From NCBI RefSeq assembly GCF_001518815.1, contig NZ_CP013987.1, positions 408,501 through 472,500 of the forward strand: a stretch of 64,000 bases of DNA, written 5' to 3'. The translations under genes and the position numbers were made by a program. This DNA comes from Pseudomonas oryzihabitans. Lineage in GTDB: Bacteria; Pseudomonadota; Gammaproteobacteria; Pseudomonadales; Pseudomonadaceae. The notes below the pieces were generated by a model, which ran no database searches, was not told where the DNA came from, and saw nothing but the letters and a program-made list of their open reading frames with translations. Of this stretch, positions 1-9,443 are shown one piece after another (positions within the stretch are counted from its first letter, which is position 1; each line of letters begins with the position of its first letter).

Positions 1-653
1 TTGCCGGCCATCTTGGGAATGGTCCGCCAGAGATCGTTGACCTGGCGTTGCAGCTGCTCTTCGCGTTCCTTCTGCCGCTGGCGTTCCTCGGCGGCGGAGA
101 TCGGATAGGGCCGCTTGTAGCGATCCACCCCGTAGTTCATCAGGGCATGGCAGGAATCCAGCAGCTCTTCCACTGCATCGATGCCATGGCGTTCCTCGCA
201 CTGGGTGATGTACTGCTTGGCGAACACCAGGTAGTCGATGATGGAGCTGGCATCGGTCCAGGTGCGGAACAGGTAGTTGCCCTTGAAGAAGCTGTTGTGG
301 CCATAGCAGGCATGGGCGATCACCAGTGCCTGCATGGTCATGGTGTTCTCTTCCATGAGGTAGGCGATGCAGGGATCGGAATTGATCACGATCTCGTAGG
401 CCAGGCCCATCTGGCCGCGGCTGTAGTGCTTCTCGGTATGCAGGAAGTGCTTGCCGTAGGACCAGTGGTTGTAGCCGATGGGCATGCCGACGGAAGCATA
501 GGCATCCATCATCTGCTCGGCGGTGATCACCTCGATCTGGTTGGGGTAGGTGTCCAGCGCATAGCGCTTGGCGATCCGGGCGATCTCCCGGTCGTAGGTC
601 TGGATCAGCTCGAAGGTCCATTCCGAACCGGTGGAGATGGGCTCACGCTTCAT
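1..653 (-). CDS. spoVR: SpoVR family protein (partial, 3' end beyond window)
   Basis: N-terminal 217 residues of a SpoVR/YcgB family protein. The family is widespread and its biochemical role in Gram-negatives is unknown. Recognised from conserved stretches NHWSYGKHF (residues about 62-70), [19 protein letters not shown] (about 85-103) and [13 protein letters not shown] (114-126). The ATG at 653-651 overlaps the stop of the upstream yeaH gene by four bases (ATGA), which indicates translational coupling. It is the last gene of a prkA-yeaH-spoVR operon, a linkage conserved in many proteobacteria and tied to stationary-phase and stress physiology. The gene is cut by the left edge, so its C-terminus cannot be judged. 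Confidence 0.93.
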   Translation of the reverse strand, partial: MKREPISTGSEWTFELIQTYDREIARIAKRYALDTYPNQIEVITAEQMMDAYASVGMPIGYNHWSYGKHFLHTEKHYSRGQMGLAYEIVINSDPCIAYLMEENTMTMQALVIAHACYGHNSFFKGNYLFRTWTDASSIIDYLVFAKQYITQCEERHGIDAVEELLDSCHALMNYGVDRYKRPYPISAAEERQRQKEREEQLQRQVNDLWRTIPKMAG

Positions 654-1921
654 GACACGAGTCTCCGCTGGAACAGTTCGCGGAACACGGGATAGATATC
701 CCCCGCCGAGACGATCTGCTGCTGCGAGAAGGAATCCGGGAACGCACCGCGAACGTTCTCGTACTCGTACCACAGCGCCTGGTGTTCGCGCGGGGTGATC
801 TCCACGTAGGTGTAGTACTGCATGAAGGGCAGGATCTGCTTGGTCAGGATCTCCCGGCAGATGGGCGAGTCGTCATTCCAGTTGTCGCCGTCGGAGGCCT
901 GGGCGGCATAGAGATTCCACTCGTTGACCGGGTAGCGCTCGGCCATGACTTCCTGCATGAGCTTGAGGGCGCTGGAGACGATGGTGCCGCCGGTTTCGCG
1001 GGAGTAGAAGAACTCTTCCTCGTCCACTTCCTTGGCACTGGTGTGGTGACGGATGAACACCACCTCGATGCGCTCGTAATTCCGCTTGAGAAAAAGGTAG
1101 AGCAGGATGTAAAAGCGCTTGGCGATGTCCTTGGTGGCCTGGGTCATGGAACCGGAGACGTCCATCAGGCAGAACATCACCGCTTTCGAGCTGGGGCTGG
1201 GCTGCTTGGAGAGCAGGTTGTACTTGAGGTCGAAGGTGTCCAGGAAGGGCACCTTGTCGATGCGCGCGCGCAGTCGCTCGATCTCGACCTCCAGCGCCTG
1301 GATGTCGCCCAGGTTATCGGGCTCCTCCACGCGCAGCCGCGCCAGTTCCGCCTTGGCTTCGCGCAGCTTGTTGCGGCTGCCGCCGGAGAGGGCGATGCGC
1401 CGGGCATGGGAGGCGCGCAGGGTGCGGATGATGTTGATGCGGGCCGGATTGCCCTCGTTGCTGATGCCGGCGCGTACCGTCTTGAAGGTGTCGGTGCCGG
1501 TCAGCTGCTTCTTGACCAGATTGGGCAGCTCCAGGTCTTCGAACATGAAGTCGAGGAACTCGTCCTGGGTGATCTGGAAGGCGAATTCGTCCATGCCTTC
1601 GCCGCTGTTGCTGGCCTTGCCCTGGCCCTGACCACCGCCGCCGCCCTGGGGGCGCGGGATGCGTTCGCCGCTGACGAATTCCTTGTTGCCCGGATGGACG
1701 ATGGTCTGGCGTCCGCCCTTGCCCTGATAAAGGGCGGGCTCGTCGATGTCGCGGGCAGGAATGCTGATCTGCTCGCCGTGTTCCATGTCGGTGATGGAGC
1801 GCCGGCTCACGGCTTCCTCGACCGCCTTCTTGATGTGCTCACGGTAACGCCGCAGGAAACGCGTGCGGTTCACCGTGCTTTTGTTCTTGCCGTTTAGACG
1901 CCGGTCGATGACATAACTCAT
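650..1921 (-). CDS. yeaH: YeaH/YhbH family protein (DUF444)
   Basis: 423-residue DUF444 protein, full length for the family. It has a basic N-terminus, a Gly-rich linker around residues 93-102, a predicted coiled-coil stretch at about 185-222, and a C-terminal VWA-like domain beginning near [11 protein letters not shown], where DVSGSM (254-259) is a MIDAS-type metal-binding motif. Family members are co-transcribed with PrkA kinase and SpoVR; the molecular function is not established, though a VWA/MIDAS fold suggests a role in protein interaction. It lies 76 nt downstream of prkA, behind a strong hairpin, and overlaps spoVR by four bases. Confidence 0.93.
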   Translation of the reverse strand: MSYVIDRRLNGKNKSTVNRTRFLRRYREHIKKAVEEAVSRRSITDMEHGEQISIPARDIDEPALYQGKGGRQTIVHPGNKEFVSGERIPRPQGGGGGQGQGKASNSGEGMDEFAFQITQDEFLDFMFEDLELPNLVKKQLTGTDTFKTVRAGISNEGNPARINIIRTLRASHARRIALSGGSRNKLREAKAELARLRVEEPDNLGDIQALEVEIERLRARIDKVPFLDTFDLKYNLLSKQPSPSSKAVMFCLMDVSGSMTQATKDIAKRFYILLYLFLKRNYERIEVVFIRHHTSAKEVDEEEFFYSRETGGTIVSSALKLMQEVMAERYPVNEWNLYAAQASDGDNWNDDSPICREILTKQILPFMQYYTYVEITPREHQALWYEYENVRGAFPDSFSQQQIVSAGDIYPVFRELFQRRLVS

Positions 1922-1948
1922 ACAGGCCCTCCGGGCTATTGCAGGACG

Positions 1949-1979
1949 CCGCGACGACGCAGCTGGCGCGTCGTCGCGG
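1949..1979 (-). other. Intercistronic 12-bp hairpin between prkA and yeaH
   Basis: CCGCGACGACGC at 1949-1960 is the exact reverse complement of 1968-1979, with a 7-nt loop. No T-run follows on the minus strand, so it is probably not a simple intrinsic terminator. It sits immediately after the prkA stop codon inside the operon, where a hairpin could protect the prkA mRNA 3' end or cause partial termination. Confidence 0.6.
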
Positions 1980-1997
1980 GTTCAGCCTCAGGCTGCC

Positions 1998-3920
1998 TTA
2001 CTGCGACTTGCGTACCCGTGAATACCATTCGGACAGCAGTCGCACCTGCTTCTCGGTGTATCCACGCTCTACCATGCGGGTCACGAAGTCGCTGTGCTTC
2101 TGCTGGTCTTCCTTGCTGGCCTTGGCATTGAAGCTGATGACCGGCAGGAGCTCCTCGGTGTTGGAGAACATCTTCTTCTCGATCACCGCCCGCAGCTTCT
2201 CGTACGACAGCCAGCTCGGATTCTTGCCGTTATTGTTGGCCCGGGCGCGCAACACGAAGTTGACGATCTCGTTACGGAAATCCTTCGGATTGCTGATGCC
2301 GGCCGGCTTCTCGATCTTCTCCAGCTCCTCGTTGAGGGAGGCGCGATTGAGGATCTCGCCGGTTTCCGGGTCGCGGTATTCCTGGTCCTGGATCCAGAAG
2401 TCCGCATAGAGCACGTAGCGGTCGAAGATGTTCTGGCCGTACTCGCTGTAGGACTCGAGGTAGGCGGTCTGGATCTCCTTGCCGATGAACTCCACGTAGC
2501 GCGGCGCCAGGTATTCCTTGATGAATCTCATGTAGCGTTCGCGGGTCTCGGCCGGGAACTGCTCGGCTTCGATCTGCTGCTCCAGCACATAGAGCAGGTG
2601 CACCGGGTTGGCGGCGATCTCGTTGGCGTCGAAGTTGAACACTCGCGAGAGGATCTTGAAGGCGAAGCGCGTGGACAGGCCGTTCATGCCTTCGTCGACG
2701 CCCGCGCTGTCGCGGTATTCCTGGATCGACTTGGCCTTGGGATCGGTGTCCTTGAGGTTTTCGCCGTCGTAGACGCGCATCTTCGAGTAGATGTTGGAAT
2801 TTTCCGGCTCCTTGAGGCGCGAGAGCACGGAGAACTGGGCCAGCATCTTGAGGGTGTCCGGCGCGCAGTGGGCGTTGGCCAGGGAGCTGTTGACCAGCAA
2901 CTTGTCGTAGATATGGATCTCGTCGGAGACGCGCAGGCAGTAGGGCACCTTGACGATGTAGATCCGGTCGATGAAGGCTTCGTTGTTCTTGTTGTTGCGG
3001 AAGGTGTGCCACTCGGATTCGTTGGAGTGGGCCAGGATGATGCCGCTGTAGGGCAGGGCGCCGAGGCCCTCGGTGCTGTTGTAGTTGCCTTCCTGGGTCG
3101 CAGTCAGCAGCGGGTGCAGGACCTTGATCGGGGCCTTGAACATCTCCACGAATTCCATCATGCCCTGGTTCGCACGGCACAGAGCGCCGGAGTAGCTGTA
3201 GGCGTCCGCATCGTTCTGCGGGTATTCCTCCAGTTTGCGGATGTCCACCTTGCCCACCAGGGCGGAGATGTCCTGGTTGTTCTCGTCGCCCGGTTCGGTC
3301 TTGGCGATGGCGATCTGATTGAGGATGGAAGGGTAGAGCTTGACCACCCGGAACTTGCTGATGTCGCCGCCGAATTCCTGCAGGCGCTTGGCCGCCCAGG
3401 GCGACATGATGCTGCGCAGGTAATGGCGGGGGATGCCGTAGTCCTCTTCAAGGATCTGGCCGTCCTCGTCGGGGTTGAACAGCCCGAGGGGCGATTCGAA
3501 CACCGGCGAGCCCTTGATGGCGTAGAAGGGGACCTTCTCGATCAGGTGCTTGAGTTTTTCTGCGAGGGACGACTTGCCGCCGCCCACCGGGCCAAGCAGA
3601 TAAAGGATCTGCTTTTTCTCTTCCAGGCCCTGCGCCGCATGGCGGAAGTAGGACACGATCTGCTCGATGCAGTCTTCCATGCCATGGAAGTCGGCAAAGG
3701 CCGGGTAGCGGCGGATGACCTTGTTGGAAAAGATGCGTGATAGGCGTGAGTCACTGGTGGTGTCCACCAGTTCGGGTTCGCCGATGGCCATGAGCATGCG
3801 CTCGGCGGCACTGGCAAAGGCGGTACGATCCTTCTTGCAGATCTCAAGGTATTCCTGAAGGGAATACTCTTCCTGGCGAGTCGCTTCGAAACGCCCCTGG
3901 AAGTGACTGAAAATGCTCAT
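1998..3920 (-). CDS. prkA: PrkA-family serine protein kinase / AAA+ protein
   Basis: 640-residue PrkA (YeaG) protein, a normal full length. The N-terminal two thirds is an AAA+ domain with Walker A GPVGGGKSS at residues 110-118; the C-terminal third is the PrkA kinase-related domain. In enterobacteria YeaG works with YeaH in nitrogen-starvation and stationary-phase adaptation; family members have been described as Ser kinases and some as AAA+ proteases. The start is placed at MSIFSHFQGRFEATR (ATG at 3920) because it matches the conserved family N-terminus; an ATG 27 codons upstream would add an unconserved extension. First gene of prkA-yeaH-spoVR. Confidence 0.95.
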   Translation of the reverse strand: MSIFSHFQGRFEATRQEEYSLQEYLEICKKDRTAFASAAERMLMAIGEPELVDTTSDSRLSRIFSNKVIRRYPAFADFHGMEDCIEQIVSYFRHAAQGLEEKKQILYLLGPVGGGKSSLAEKLKHLIEKVPFYAIKGSPVFESPLGLFNPDEDGQILEEDYGIPRHYLRSIMSPWAAKRLQEFGGDISKFRVVKLYPSILNQIAIAKTEPGDENNQDISALVGKVDIRKLEEYPQNDADAYSYSGALCRANQGMMEFVEMFKAPIKVLHPLLTATQEGNYNSTEGLGALPYSGIILAHSNESEWHTFRNNKNNEAFIDRIYIVKVPYCLRVSDEIHIYDKLLVNSSLANAHCAPDTLKMLAQFSVLSRLKEPENSNIYSKMRVYDGENLKDTDPKAKSIQEYRDSAGVDEGMNGLSTRFAFKILSRVFNFDANEIAANPVHLLYVLEQQIEAEQFPAETRERYMRFIKEYLAPRYVEFIGKEIQTAYLESYSEYGQNIFDRYVLYADFWIQDQEYRDPETGEILNRASLNEELEKIEKPAGISNPKDFRNEIVNFVLRARANNNGKNPSWLSYEKLRAVIEKKMFSNTEELLPVISFNAKASKEDQQKHSDFVTRMVERGYTEKQVRLLSEWYSRVRKSQ

Positions 3921-4284
3921 GACGTCTCCTCGCTGGATACCCTGGACCAGCTTGGAATCGATGCCTGGAGCCTTGCCTTGCTGCCGGTGGGGAGCGGTCA
4001 TGCCGGGCGACGAAAGATAACGTCTCTAATACCTTCGCGGTCGTCTTGCCTAATCGATCCTTCACGCCTGCAGAAGTAGGGTTGGGTTTCGAGAGACGCA
4101 CGAGGAGACCGATGGAAACGGTCCCCCTGGAATTCCCCCGAATCTCCAGTGGTTACACCGATGGTCCAAAGCCGGTTATCGAGCCCGCCGTTTCCGGAGG
4201 GCCTGATTCCAGAATAGTCCTATCTGCGAGATGTGGAAGAGCCAATTCGGTTTATTCTTGTAACGACAGCGTCAACCCGCTGTG
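3921..4284. other. Intergenic region between prkA and glpE
   Basis: 364 nt between two minus-strand genes; it must hold the prkA promoter. I see no convincing sigma-70 or sigma-54 promoter, no terminator with a T-run for glpE, and no believable gene. An 80-codon plus-strand ORF (4046-4288) has no recognisable motif or clear ribosome binding site and is not called. Confidence 0.4.
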
Positions 4285-4614
4285 TTAAACGGCCTGCCCG
4301 CTTTCGGTCTGCTCGGGATAGAGGGTGCGCCAGTTTTCGAAGCCGCCGTCGACGCTGTAGACCTGACTGAAGCCCTGGCCGGCAAAGAAGGCCGCCGCGC
4401 TTTGGCTGGAATGGCCGTGGTAGCAGAACACCAGCAGCGGCGCGTCCAGATCCGCGGCGGCGATGAAGTCGTGGATGTTCTGGTTGTCGACCCGCTGGGC
4501 ACCGGCGACGTGCAGGGTGGCGTAGCTGTGCGGGTCGCGGATGTCGACGATCCGGGCGCCCTCACAGCGCAGTTCCAGGGCCCGTTCGGGGGAGATACAG
4601 GTGAATTCGCTCAT
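4285..4614 (-). CDS. glpE: Thiosulfate sulfurtransferase GlpE (rhodanese)
   Basis: 109-residue single-domain rhodanese that moves sulfane sulfur from thiosulfate to cyanide or thiol acceptors in the cytoplasm. The active-site loop reads CYHGHSS with catalytic Cys64, matching the GlpE type (CYHGxSS). The length is that of E. coli GlpE (108). The start [10 protein letters not shown] at 4614 is chosen because it overlaps the apaH stop by four bases (ATGA) and matches the family N-terminus; a longer in-frame extension would run into apaH. Last gene of the lptD-to-glpE run. Confidence 0.93.
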   Translation of the reverse strand: MSEFTCISPERALELRCEGARIVDIRDPHSYATLHVAGAQRVDNQNIHDFIAAADLDAPLLVFCYHGHSSQSAAAFFAGQGFSQVYSVDGGFENWRTLYPEQTESGQAV

Positions 4615-5432
4615 TTCTTCTCCTTGCAACTGCAGAGATGACGGCGGTTGCCGTCGACGTCGAGCAGGGTCATGTCGCCGCCCCAGACGCAGCCGCTGTC
4701 GAGCGCCTCGACATTGGGCGCGGCGCATTGCCCCTTGAGCGCGGCCCAGTGGCCGAACAGAATCCGCACGTCTTGAGTCAAGCGATGGCCATGGCTGAAC
4801 CAGGGGGCGAAGCCGGCCGGCGCACTGTCCAGGCCTTCCTTGCTCTTGAACTCCAGACGCCCTTCCGGGCTGCAGAATCTCATGCGAGTCAGGTAGTTGG
4901 TGATCAGGCGCAGGCGGTCCTGGCCCTCGAGATCATCTTGCCAGAGCGTCGGCTCATTGCCATACATCTGCTCCAGAAAGGGCACGTATGCCGCTTCATC
5001 GCGCAACACGGCCTCTACCTCGCCAGCCAGGCTCAGCGCCTGGGCCAGCGTCCACTGTGGCGGCAGGCCAGCGTGGACGAGTACGCAATTGCGCTCGGCG
5101 TCGTGCTGGATCAGCGGCAGCTGGCGCAGCCAGAACAACAGTTCATCGCGGTCGGGCGCGGCGAGGATGTCGCTCAGGGTGTCCTGCTTCTTCAGCTTGG
5201 CGCCGCCGAAGGCGACCGCCAGCAGGTGCAGGTCGTGGTTGCCCAGGACACTGACTACCGAGTCGCGCATGGCGTAGAGGTATCTCAGGGTTTCCAGGGA
5301 TTGCGGTCCGCGATTGACCAGGTCACCCACCAGCCAGAGGCGGTCCTTGGCGGGATCGAAGCGGACCTCGTCGAGCAGACACTTGAGCGGGTCGAGGCAA
5401 CCTTGCAGGTCGCCAACGGCGTACAGCGTCAT
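4611..5432 (-). CDS. apaH: Bis(5'-nucleosyl)-tetraphosphatase, symmetrical (ApaH)
   Basis: 273 residues. Hydrolyses Ap4A to two ADP (and, in other bacteria, removes Np4 caps from RNA). It is a calcineurin-type metallophosphatase with the three metal motifs visible: GDLQGC at 7-12, GDLVNRGP at 36-43 and GNHD at 64-67. Lies between apaG (160 nt upstream) and glpE (4-nt overlap), the usual Pseudomonas arrangement. Confidence 0.96.
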   Translation of the reverse strand: MTLYAVGDLQGCLDPLKCLLDEVRFDPAKDRLWLVGDLVNRGPQSLETLRYLYAMRDSVVSVLGNHDLHLLAVAFGGAKLKKQDTLSDILAAPDRDELLFWLRQLPLIQHDAERNCVLVHAGLPPQWTLAQALSLAGEVEAVLRDEAAYVPFLEQMYGNEPTLWQDDLEGQDRLRLITNYLTRMRFCSPEGRLEFKSKEGLDSAPAGFAPWFSHGHRLTQDVRILFGHWAALKGQCAAPNVEALDSGCVWGGDMTLLDVDGNRRHLCSCKEKK

Positions 5433-5592
5433 CGGGACTCCTGGTATGGGGGGTTAGAAGTTCGCGCAAGAGTTGGCGAGTGATTTCTGGTCTGGATCCG
5501 GCGACGCCTCATAGCAAGGCTATGACGTGGCAACGCAGCTCGGGCTGAAAAAGCGCTGCCGAACGCGTGTAGATCCCGTCTGAAACACCACA

Positions 5593-5979
5593 CTAGTGTA
5601 GCGAGCCGGGTACGGCCAGGCGGAAAGTGGGAATGGCGGCCTCGAAGCTGTGGCCGTCACTGGCGACCATCTGGTAGCTGCCCCTCATGCTGCCCACCTG
5701 GGTCGGCATCAGGGTGCCGCTGGAATAGCTGTGGGTCTCGCCTGGCGCGATCAGCGGTTGTTCACCGACCACACCTGGCCCGCGGACTTCCTGCGCCTCG
5801 CCATTGCCATCGGTGATGATCCAGTGACGGCTGAGCAGCTGCGCCGGCAGCTGACCGTCGTTGCGGATGCTCACGTCGTAGGCGAAGGCGTAGCGCTCCT
5901 GGCTGGCGCTGGACTGTTCAGGCAGGTAGCGGGTGGTGACCTGCACGGTGATGAGGTAGCGCGGATCGGGCTCGGTCAC
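5593..5979 (-). CDS. apaG: Co2+/Mg2+ efflux protein ApaG
   Basis: 128-residue ApaG, a single fibronectin-III-like beta-sandwich domain. Conserved features include TxxYLPEQS near the N-terminus, the [11 protein letters not shown] stretch, and a Gly/Pro-rich [15 protein letters not shown] segment near the middle. The family is linked to divalent-metal resistance in enterobacteria, but the molecular role remains unclear. It lies 35 nt downstream of rsmA on the same strand, as in most gammaproteobacteria. Confidence 0.95.
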   Translation of the reverse strand: MTEPDPRYLITVQVTTRYLPEQSSASQERYAFAYDVSIRNDGQLPAQLLSRHWIITDGNGEAQEVRGPGVVGEQPLIAPGETHSYSSGTLMPTQVGSMRGSYQMVASDGHSFEAAIPTFRLAVPGSLH

Positions 5980-6014
5980 GAAAAGGATCTCTGCAGAGGC
6001 GGGATGAAAGGGCG

Positions 6015-6806
6015 TCAGTTAGACGCCAGCTGATTGGCCAGACGCACATAGGCTGCCAGGTCCAGCTGCTCGGGACGCAGTCCCGGATCGACGTCGGCGG
6101 CTTCGATGGCGGCGCTGTCCAGGGTGCCCTTGAGGGTGTTCCTGAGTGTCTTGCGCCGCTGGCCGAAGGCTTCGCGGACGACGCGTTCGAGCAGGGCTGG
6201 ATCGCGGGCCACATGGGGTCTTTCGGTATGGGGCACCAGGCGGACGATGGCCGAGTCCACCTTTGGCGGTGGATTGAAGGCGCCCGGACCGACGTTGAAC
6301 AGGTGCTCCACGCGGCAGTGGTACTGCACCATGATCGACAATCGGCCCCAGTCGCCATTGCCAGGCACCGCGGCCAGGCGTTCCACCACTTCCTTCTGCA
6401 ACATGAAGTGCATGTCGGCGATGATGTCGGCGAAGCTGAGCAGGTGGAAGATCAGCGGCGTGGAGATGTTGTAGGGCAGATTGCCCACGACCCTTAGCCG
6501 ATCGCCTGCAGCGATGCTGGAGAGGTCGTACTTCATGGCGTCGCCCTGGTGCAGGGTGAACAGCGGGTTGAGACCGAACTTGAGCTTGAGCAGCGGGATC
6601 AGGTCCTGGTCCAGTTCGATGACGTCGAGCTGGGCTCCGCTGTTCAGCAGACCCTCGGTCAGGGCACCCTGGCCCGGGCCGATCTCCAGCAGCCGCTCGC
6701 CGGGCCGCCCATGGATGGCGCGAAGGATGCGATGGATCACCCCGGCGTCGTGCAGGAAATTCTGGCCGAACCTCTTGCGGGCGCGGTGTTGGTAGAGCTC
6801 GGTCAT
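6015..6806 (-). CDS. rsmA: 16S rRNA (adenine1518-N6/adenine1519-N6)-dimethyltransferase RsmA
   Basis: 263 residues. Dimethylates two adjacent adenines in the 3' hairpin of 16S rRNA, a late step and quality check in 30S assembly. N-terminal signature [15 protein letters not shown]-binding [15 protein letters not shown] (39-53) and the catalytic NLPY motif at 109-112 are all present. The start [17 protein letters not shown] (6806) is chosen over an ATG 18 codons upstream because it fits the family N-terminus. Also called KsgA; not to be confused with the CsrA-type RsmA of Pseudomonas. Confidence 0.96.
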   Translation of the reverse strand: MTELYQHRARKRFGQNFLHDAGVIHRILRAIHGRPGERLLEIGPGQGALTEGLLNSGAQLDVIELDQDLIPLLKLKFGLNPLFTLHQGDAMKYDLSSIAAGDRLRVVGNLPYNISTPLIFHLLSFADIIADMHFMLQKEVVERLAAVPGNGDWGRLSIMVQYHCRVEHLFNVGPGAFNPPPKVDSAIVRLVPHTERPHVARDPALLERVVREAFGQRRKTLRNTLKGTLDSAAIEAADVDPGLRPEQLDLAAYVRLANQLASN

Positions 6807-6965
6807 CTGGTGCTCCGGCGCAGGCGCAGGGCCTGCGATTTCAAGACGGCAAAGACCCACCAGTTTAGCAGACCCTTGGCCACCTCCGGAGCGCTCGGAG
6901 CCTCTTCATAACCTGCTGCGCGTCGGCCAGGCGGTGTTGAAAAGCCTCTAGGGGATCAGCCCCGC

Positions 6966-7085
6966 CTAGGTGGCCCTGCCGCAATACCCTTTACCACGCA
7001 TGAACTCGTATGCGCGTCCGCTCTGCTTCCTTGGGTCTTTTCGCGGGTGCGGCCTCGGCCTTTCGGCTTTGGTTCGCGACACCAT
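6966..7085 (-). CDS. Possible small basic protein (39 aa) between pdxA and rsmA
   Basis: An uncalled ATG-TAG frame of 40 codons in the 289-nt pdxA-rsmA spacer, same strand. The product starts MVSRTKAERPRPHPRKD, is very basic (many Arg/Lys), and ends in GRAYEFMRGKGYCGRAT. Its composition is like a small nucleic-acid-binding protein rather than random translation of spacer DNA. The ATG lies only 11 nt past the pdxA stop and I see no strong Shine-Dalgarno. I do not recognise a function. Conservation across Pseudomonas genomes would decide whether it is real. Confidence 0.35.
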   Translation of the reverse strand: MVSRTKAERPRPHPRKDPRKQSGRAYEFMRGKGYCGRAT

Positions 7086-7095
7086 GAACAGGTGC

Positions 7096-8091
7096 TTAGG
7101 TCACCGAACGGCGATGGCCCGCCATGGTGTAGGCGGTGTCGAGAGCGACCTTCAGGCTGCCGGTATCGATCCGTCCGCTGCCGGCCAGGTCCAGGGCGGT
7201 ACCGTGATCGACCGAGGTGCGAATGATCGGCAGGCCCAGGGTCACATTGACCGCGGCGCCGAAACCCTTGTGCTTGAGCACTGGCAGGCCCTGGTCGTGA
7301 TACATGGCCAGGACCGCATCGCAGTGATCGAGGTGCTTGGGGGTGAAGAGGGTATCGGCAGGCAGCGGCCCGACGAGGTCGAGGCCCTCGGCGCGCAGGC
7401 TGTCCAGTGCCGGCTCGATGATCTCGATCTCTTCGCGGCCCAGGTGACCGCCTTCGCCGGCATGGGGGTTGAGGCCACAGACCAGGATGCGGGGTTGGGC
7501 GACGCCGAAATAGCGTTGCAGGTCGTCGTGCAGGATGCGGGTGACCTGGAGCAGCGTCTGGCGATCGATGGCATCGGCCACCTCGCGCAGCGGCAGGTGG
7601 GTGGTGACCAGGGCGACCCTCAGTCCGGCGGTCGCCAGCAGCATCACCACCTGAGGGGTCTTGGTCAGCTCGGCCAGGAATTCGGTATGGCCGGAAAAGG
7701 CCACGCCGCCGTCGTTGATCACGCCCTTGTGCACCGGCGCGGTGATCATGCCGGCGAAGGTGCCGTCCAGGCAGCCCTGGCCGGCGCGGGTCAGGGTCTG
7801 CAGCACATAATGGGCGTTGGCGGTATCGAGCTGGCCCGTGACGACAGGCGCACCCAGCGGGGTATCCCAGACATAGAGGGCACCCGCCGGTGCCGGCGTT
7901 TCCGGCCAAGCCGCCGGCGCCACCTCGAGCAGGTCGATGGAGAGTCCCAGTTCGACGGCGCGGGCGGTCAGCAGAGCGCGGCTGGCAATGGCGATCAGGG
8001 GGTAGGGCTGAGCCTCCCGGGCCAGCAGCAGGCAGAGGTCGGGACCGATACCGGCGGGTTCACCGGGGGTGAGGGCGAAGCGCAGGGCCAT
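7096..8091 (-). CDS. pdxA: 4-hydroxythreonine-4-phosphate dehydrogenase PdxA
   Basis: 331 residues. NAD-dependent oxidation of 4-phosphohydroxy-L-threonine in de novo pyridoxal 5'-phosphate synthesis. Family motifs: N-terminal [26 protein letters not shown] (117-129), the metal/substrate-binding SGHTEFLAE with His135, and a C-terminal [10 protein letters not shown]. Lies between surA (with an intrinsic terminator in the 50-nt gap) and rsmA. Confidence 0.96.
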   Translation of the reverse strand: MALRFALTPGEPAGIGPDLCLLLAREAQPYPLIAIASRALLTARAVELGLSIDLLEVAPAAWPETPAPAGALYVWDTPLGAPVVTGQLDTANAHYVLQTLTRAGQGCLDGTFAGMITAPVHKGVINDGGVAFSGHTEFLAELTKTPQVVMLLATAGLRVALVTTHLPLREVADAIDRQTLLQVTRILHDDLQRYFGVAQPRILVCGLNPHAGEGGHLGREEIEIIEPALDSLRAEGLDLVGPLPADTLFTPKHLDHCDAVLAMYHDQGLPVLKHKGFGAAVNVTLGLPIIRTSVDHGTALDLAGSGRIDTGSLKVALDTAYTMAGHRRSVT

Positions 8092-8107
8092 GCACAGCTC
8101 CGGAAAC

Positions 8108-8137
8108 AGAAAGGCCGCAGGGGGTACCTGCGGCCTT
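8108..8137 (-). terminator. Intrinsic terminator after surA
   Basis: AAGGCCGCAG (8111-8120) pairs exactly with CTGCGGCCTT (8128-8137) around a 7-nt loop. On the minus strand it is followed by TTTCTGTTT. It lies between the surA stop and the pdxA start, so it should at least partly separate lptD-surA from pdxA-rsmA-apaG-apaH. Confidence 0.65.
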
Positions 8138-8141
8138 GGGG

Positions 8142-9443
8142 TTACTGCTTGATCTCGACGTAGGCTTCGTCGCGGATCTGGCGCAACCAGGTCTGCAGCT
8201 CCTGGTCGTACTTGCGACTGCGCAGGAGGTTCAGGGCCTGCTGTTCGCGCGCCTGCTGGGTGTTGTCGGTGGCCCGACGCCCAAGGACTTCCAGGATGTG
8301 CCAGCCAAACGGCGTGTGGAAGGGTTGCGACAGCTGGTTGACCGGAGCGCTGTTCATGACCTCGCGGAACTCCGGTACCAGGGATTCCGGGTTGATCCAG
8401 CCCAGGTCGCCGCCATTGAGCGCCGAGCCCGGATCTTCCGAGAAGCTCTTGGCCAGGGTGGCGAAGCTTTCGCCGTTCTGGATGCGCTCGCGCAGGCGTG
8501 CGGCCAGTCGCTGGGTCTCGGCATCGCTGCGCACGGCATTGGGCTTGAGCAGGATGTGGCGCACATGCACCTCATCGACGATGCTCGCCTCGCCACCACG
8601 CTTCTCTTCCACCTTGAGGATCACGAAGCCGCCGGGGACCCGCACGGGCTGGGTGATGCCGCCGACACCGACGCTACCGATCAGGCGATCGAAGGGCGGG
8701 GGTAGCTGGGCAGCCTTGCGCCAGCCGATCTCGCCGCCGTCGAGGGCGTTGTCGCCGGCCGAGCGGGCGATGGCCAGCTGGTTGAAGTCGGCGCCCTGGC
8801 GTAGCTGGTTGTAGGTGTCCTGGGCCTGGCGTGCGGCGGCATCGAGACCGGCAGTGCCGGCGTTGTCGGCTGCCGGGATCAGGATATTGGCCAGGCGATA
8901 CTCTTCGGACAGCTGCAGCTTGCCGAGGTCGGACGCGAGGAAGTTCTGCACTTCCTGCTGGGTAACCTGTACCCGCTGGCCAACCTGGCGCTGGCGTACC
9001 CGACTGATCATCATCTCGCGACGGACCTGCTCGCGGGCGGCGTCGTAGGAGAGACCGTCGCGAGCCAGGGCTTGACGGAATTCAGCCACGCTCAGGCCAT
9101 TGCGCTGGGCGATGGTGGCCACGGCCTGGTTGAGCTCCTCGTCGGAGATCTTCACGCCCATGCGTCCAGCCAGCTGCATCTGGATGTCTTCCAGAATCAG
9201 GCGCTCTAGCACCTGCTGACGCAGCTCGCTTTCCGGCGGCGCCGCGGCGCCGCGGCGGGTGATGTTCTGCTTGACCTCATTGAGTCGCTGATCGAGCTGG
9301 CTCTGCATGACCACGTCGTTGTCGACGATGGCCACGACCTTGTCCAGCGGTACTACGGCAGCCTGAGCCAGAGGGGTGAGGGCGAGCGCCGCGCCCAGGG
9401 CGAGCGGGCGCAGGGCGTTACATAGCTTGGTCTTCACGTTCAC
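8142..9443 (-). CDS. surA: Periplasmic peptidyl-prolyl isomerase/chaperone SurA
   Basis: 433 residues. Periplasmic chaperone that escorts outer-membrane beta-barrel proteins, including LptD, to the BAM complex. An N-terminal signal peptide (about 1-28, ending AQA) precedes the SurA N-terminal chaperone domain starting with [15 protein letters not shown], then two parvulin domains (about 175-275 and 285-385; the second contains VHVRHILLK). The start overlaps the 3' end of lptD by 26 nt, so the two are probably translationally coupled. Confidence 0.96.
   Translation of the reverse strand: MNVKTKLCNALRPLALGAALALTPLAQAAVVPLDKVVAIVDNDVVMQSQLDQRLNEVKQNITRRGAAAPPESELRQQVLERLILEDIQMQLAGRMGVKISDEELNQAVATIAQRNGLSVAEFRQALARDGLSYDAAREQVRREMMISRVRQRQVGQRVQVTQQEVQNFLASDLGKLQLSEEYRLANILIPAADNAGTAGLDAAARQAQDTYNQLRQGADFNQLAIARSAGDNALDGGEIGWRKAAQLPPPFDRLIGSVGVGGITQPVRVPGGFVILKVEEKRGGEASIVDEVHVRHILLKPNAVRSDAETQRLAARLRERIQNGESFATLAKSFSEDPGSALNGGDLGWINPESLVPEFREVMNSAPVNQLSQPFHTPFGWHILEVLGRRATDNTQQAREQQALNLLRSRKYDQELQTWLRQIRDEAYVEIKQ

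Noticed and set aside
2094..3740. 548-codon plus-strand ORF opposite prkA
   Set aside because: Antisense shadow; PrkA motifs on the minus strand explain the open frame.
4046..4288. 80-codon plus-strand ORF in the prkA-glpE spacer
   Set aside because: No motif, no clear Shine-Dalgarno; composition fits spacer DNA.
5510..5524. CATAGC-AAG-GCTATG inverted repeat in the apaH-apaG spacer
   Set aside because: Short 6-bp stem without T-run or repeat copies in the window; no function can be supported.
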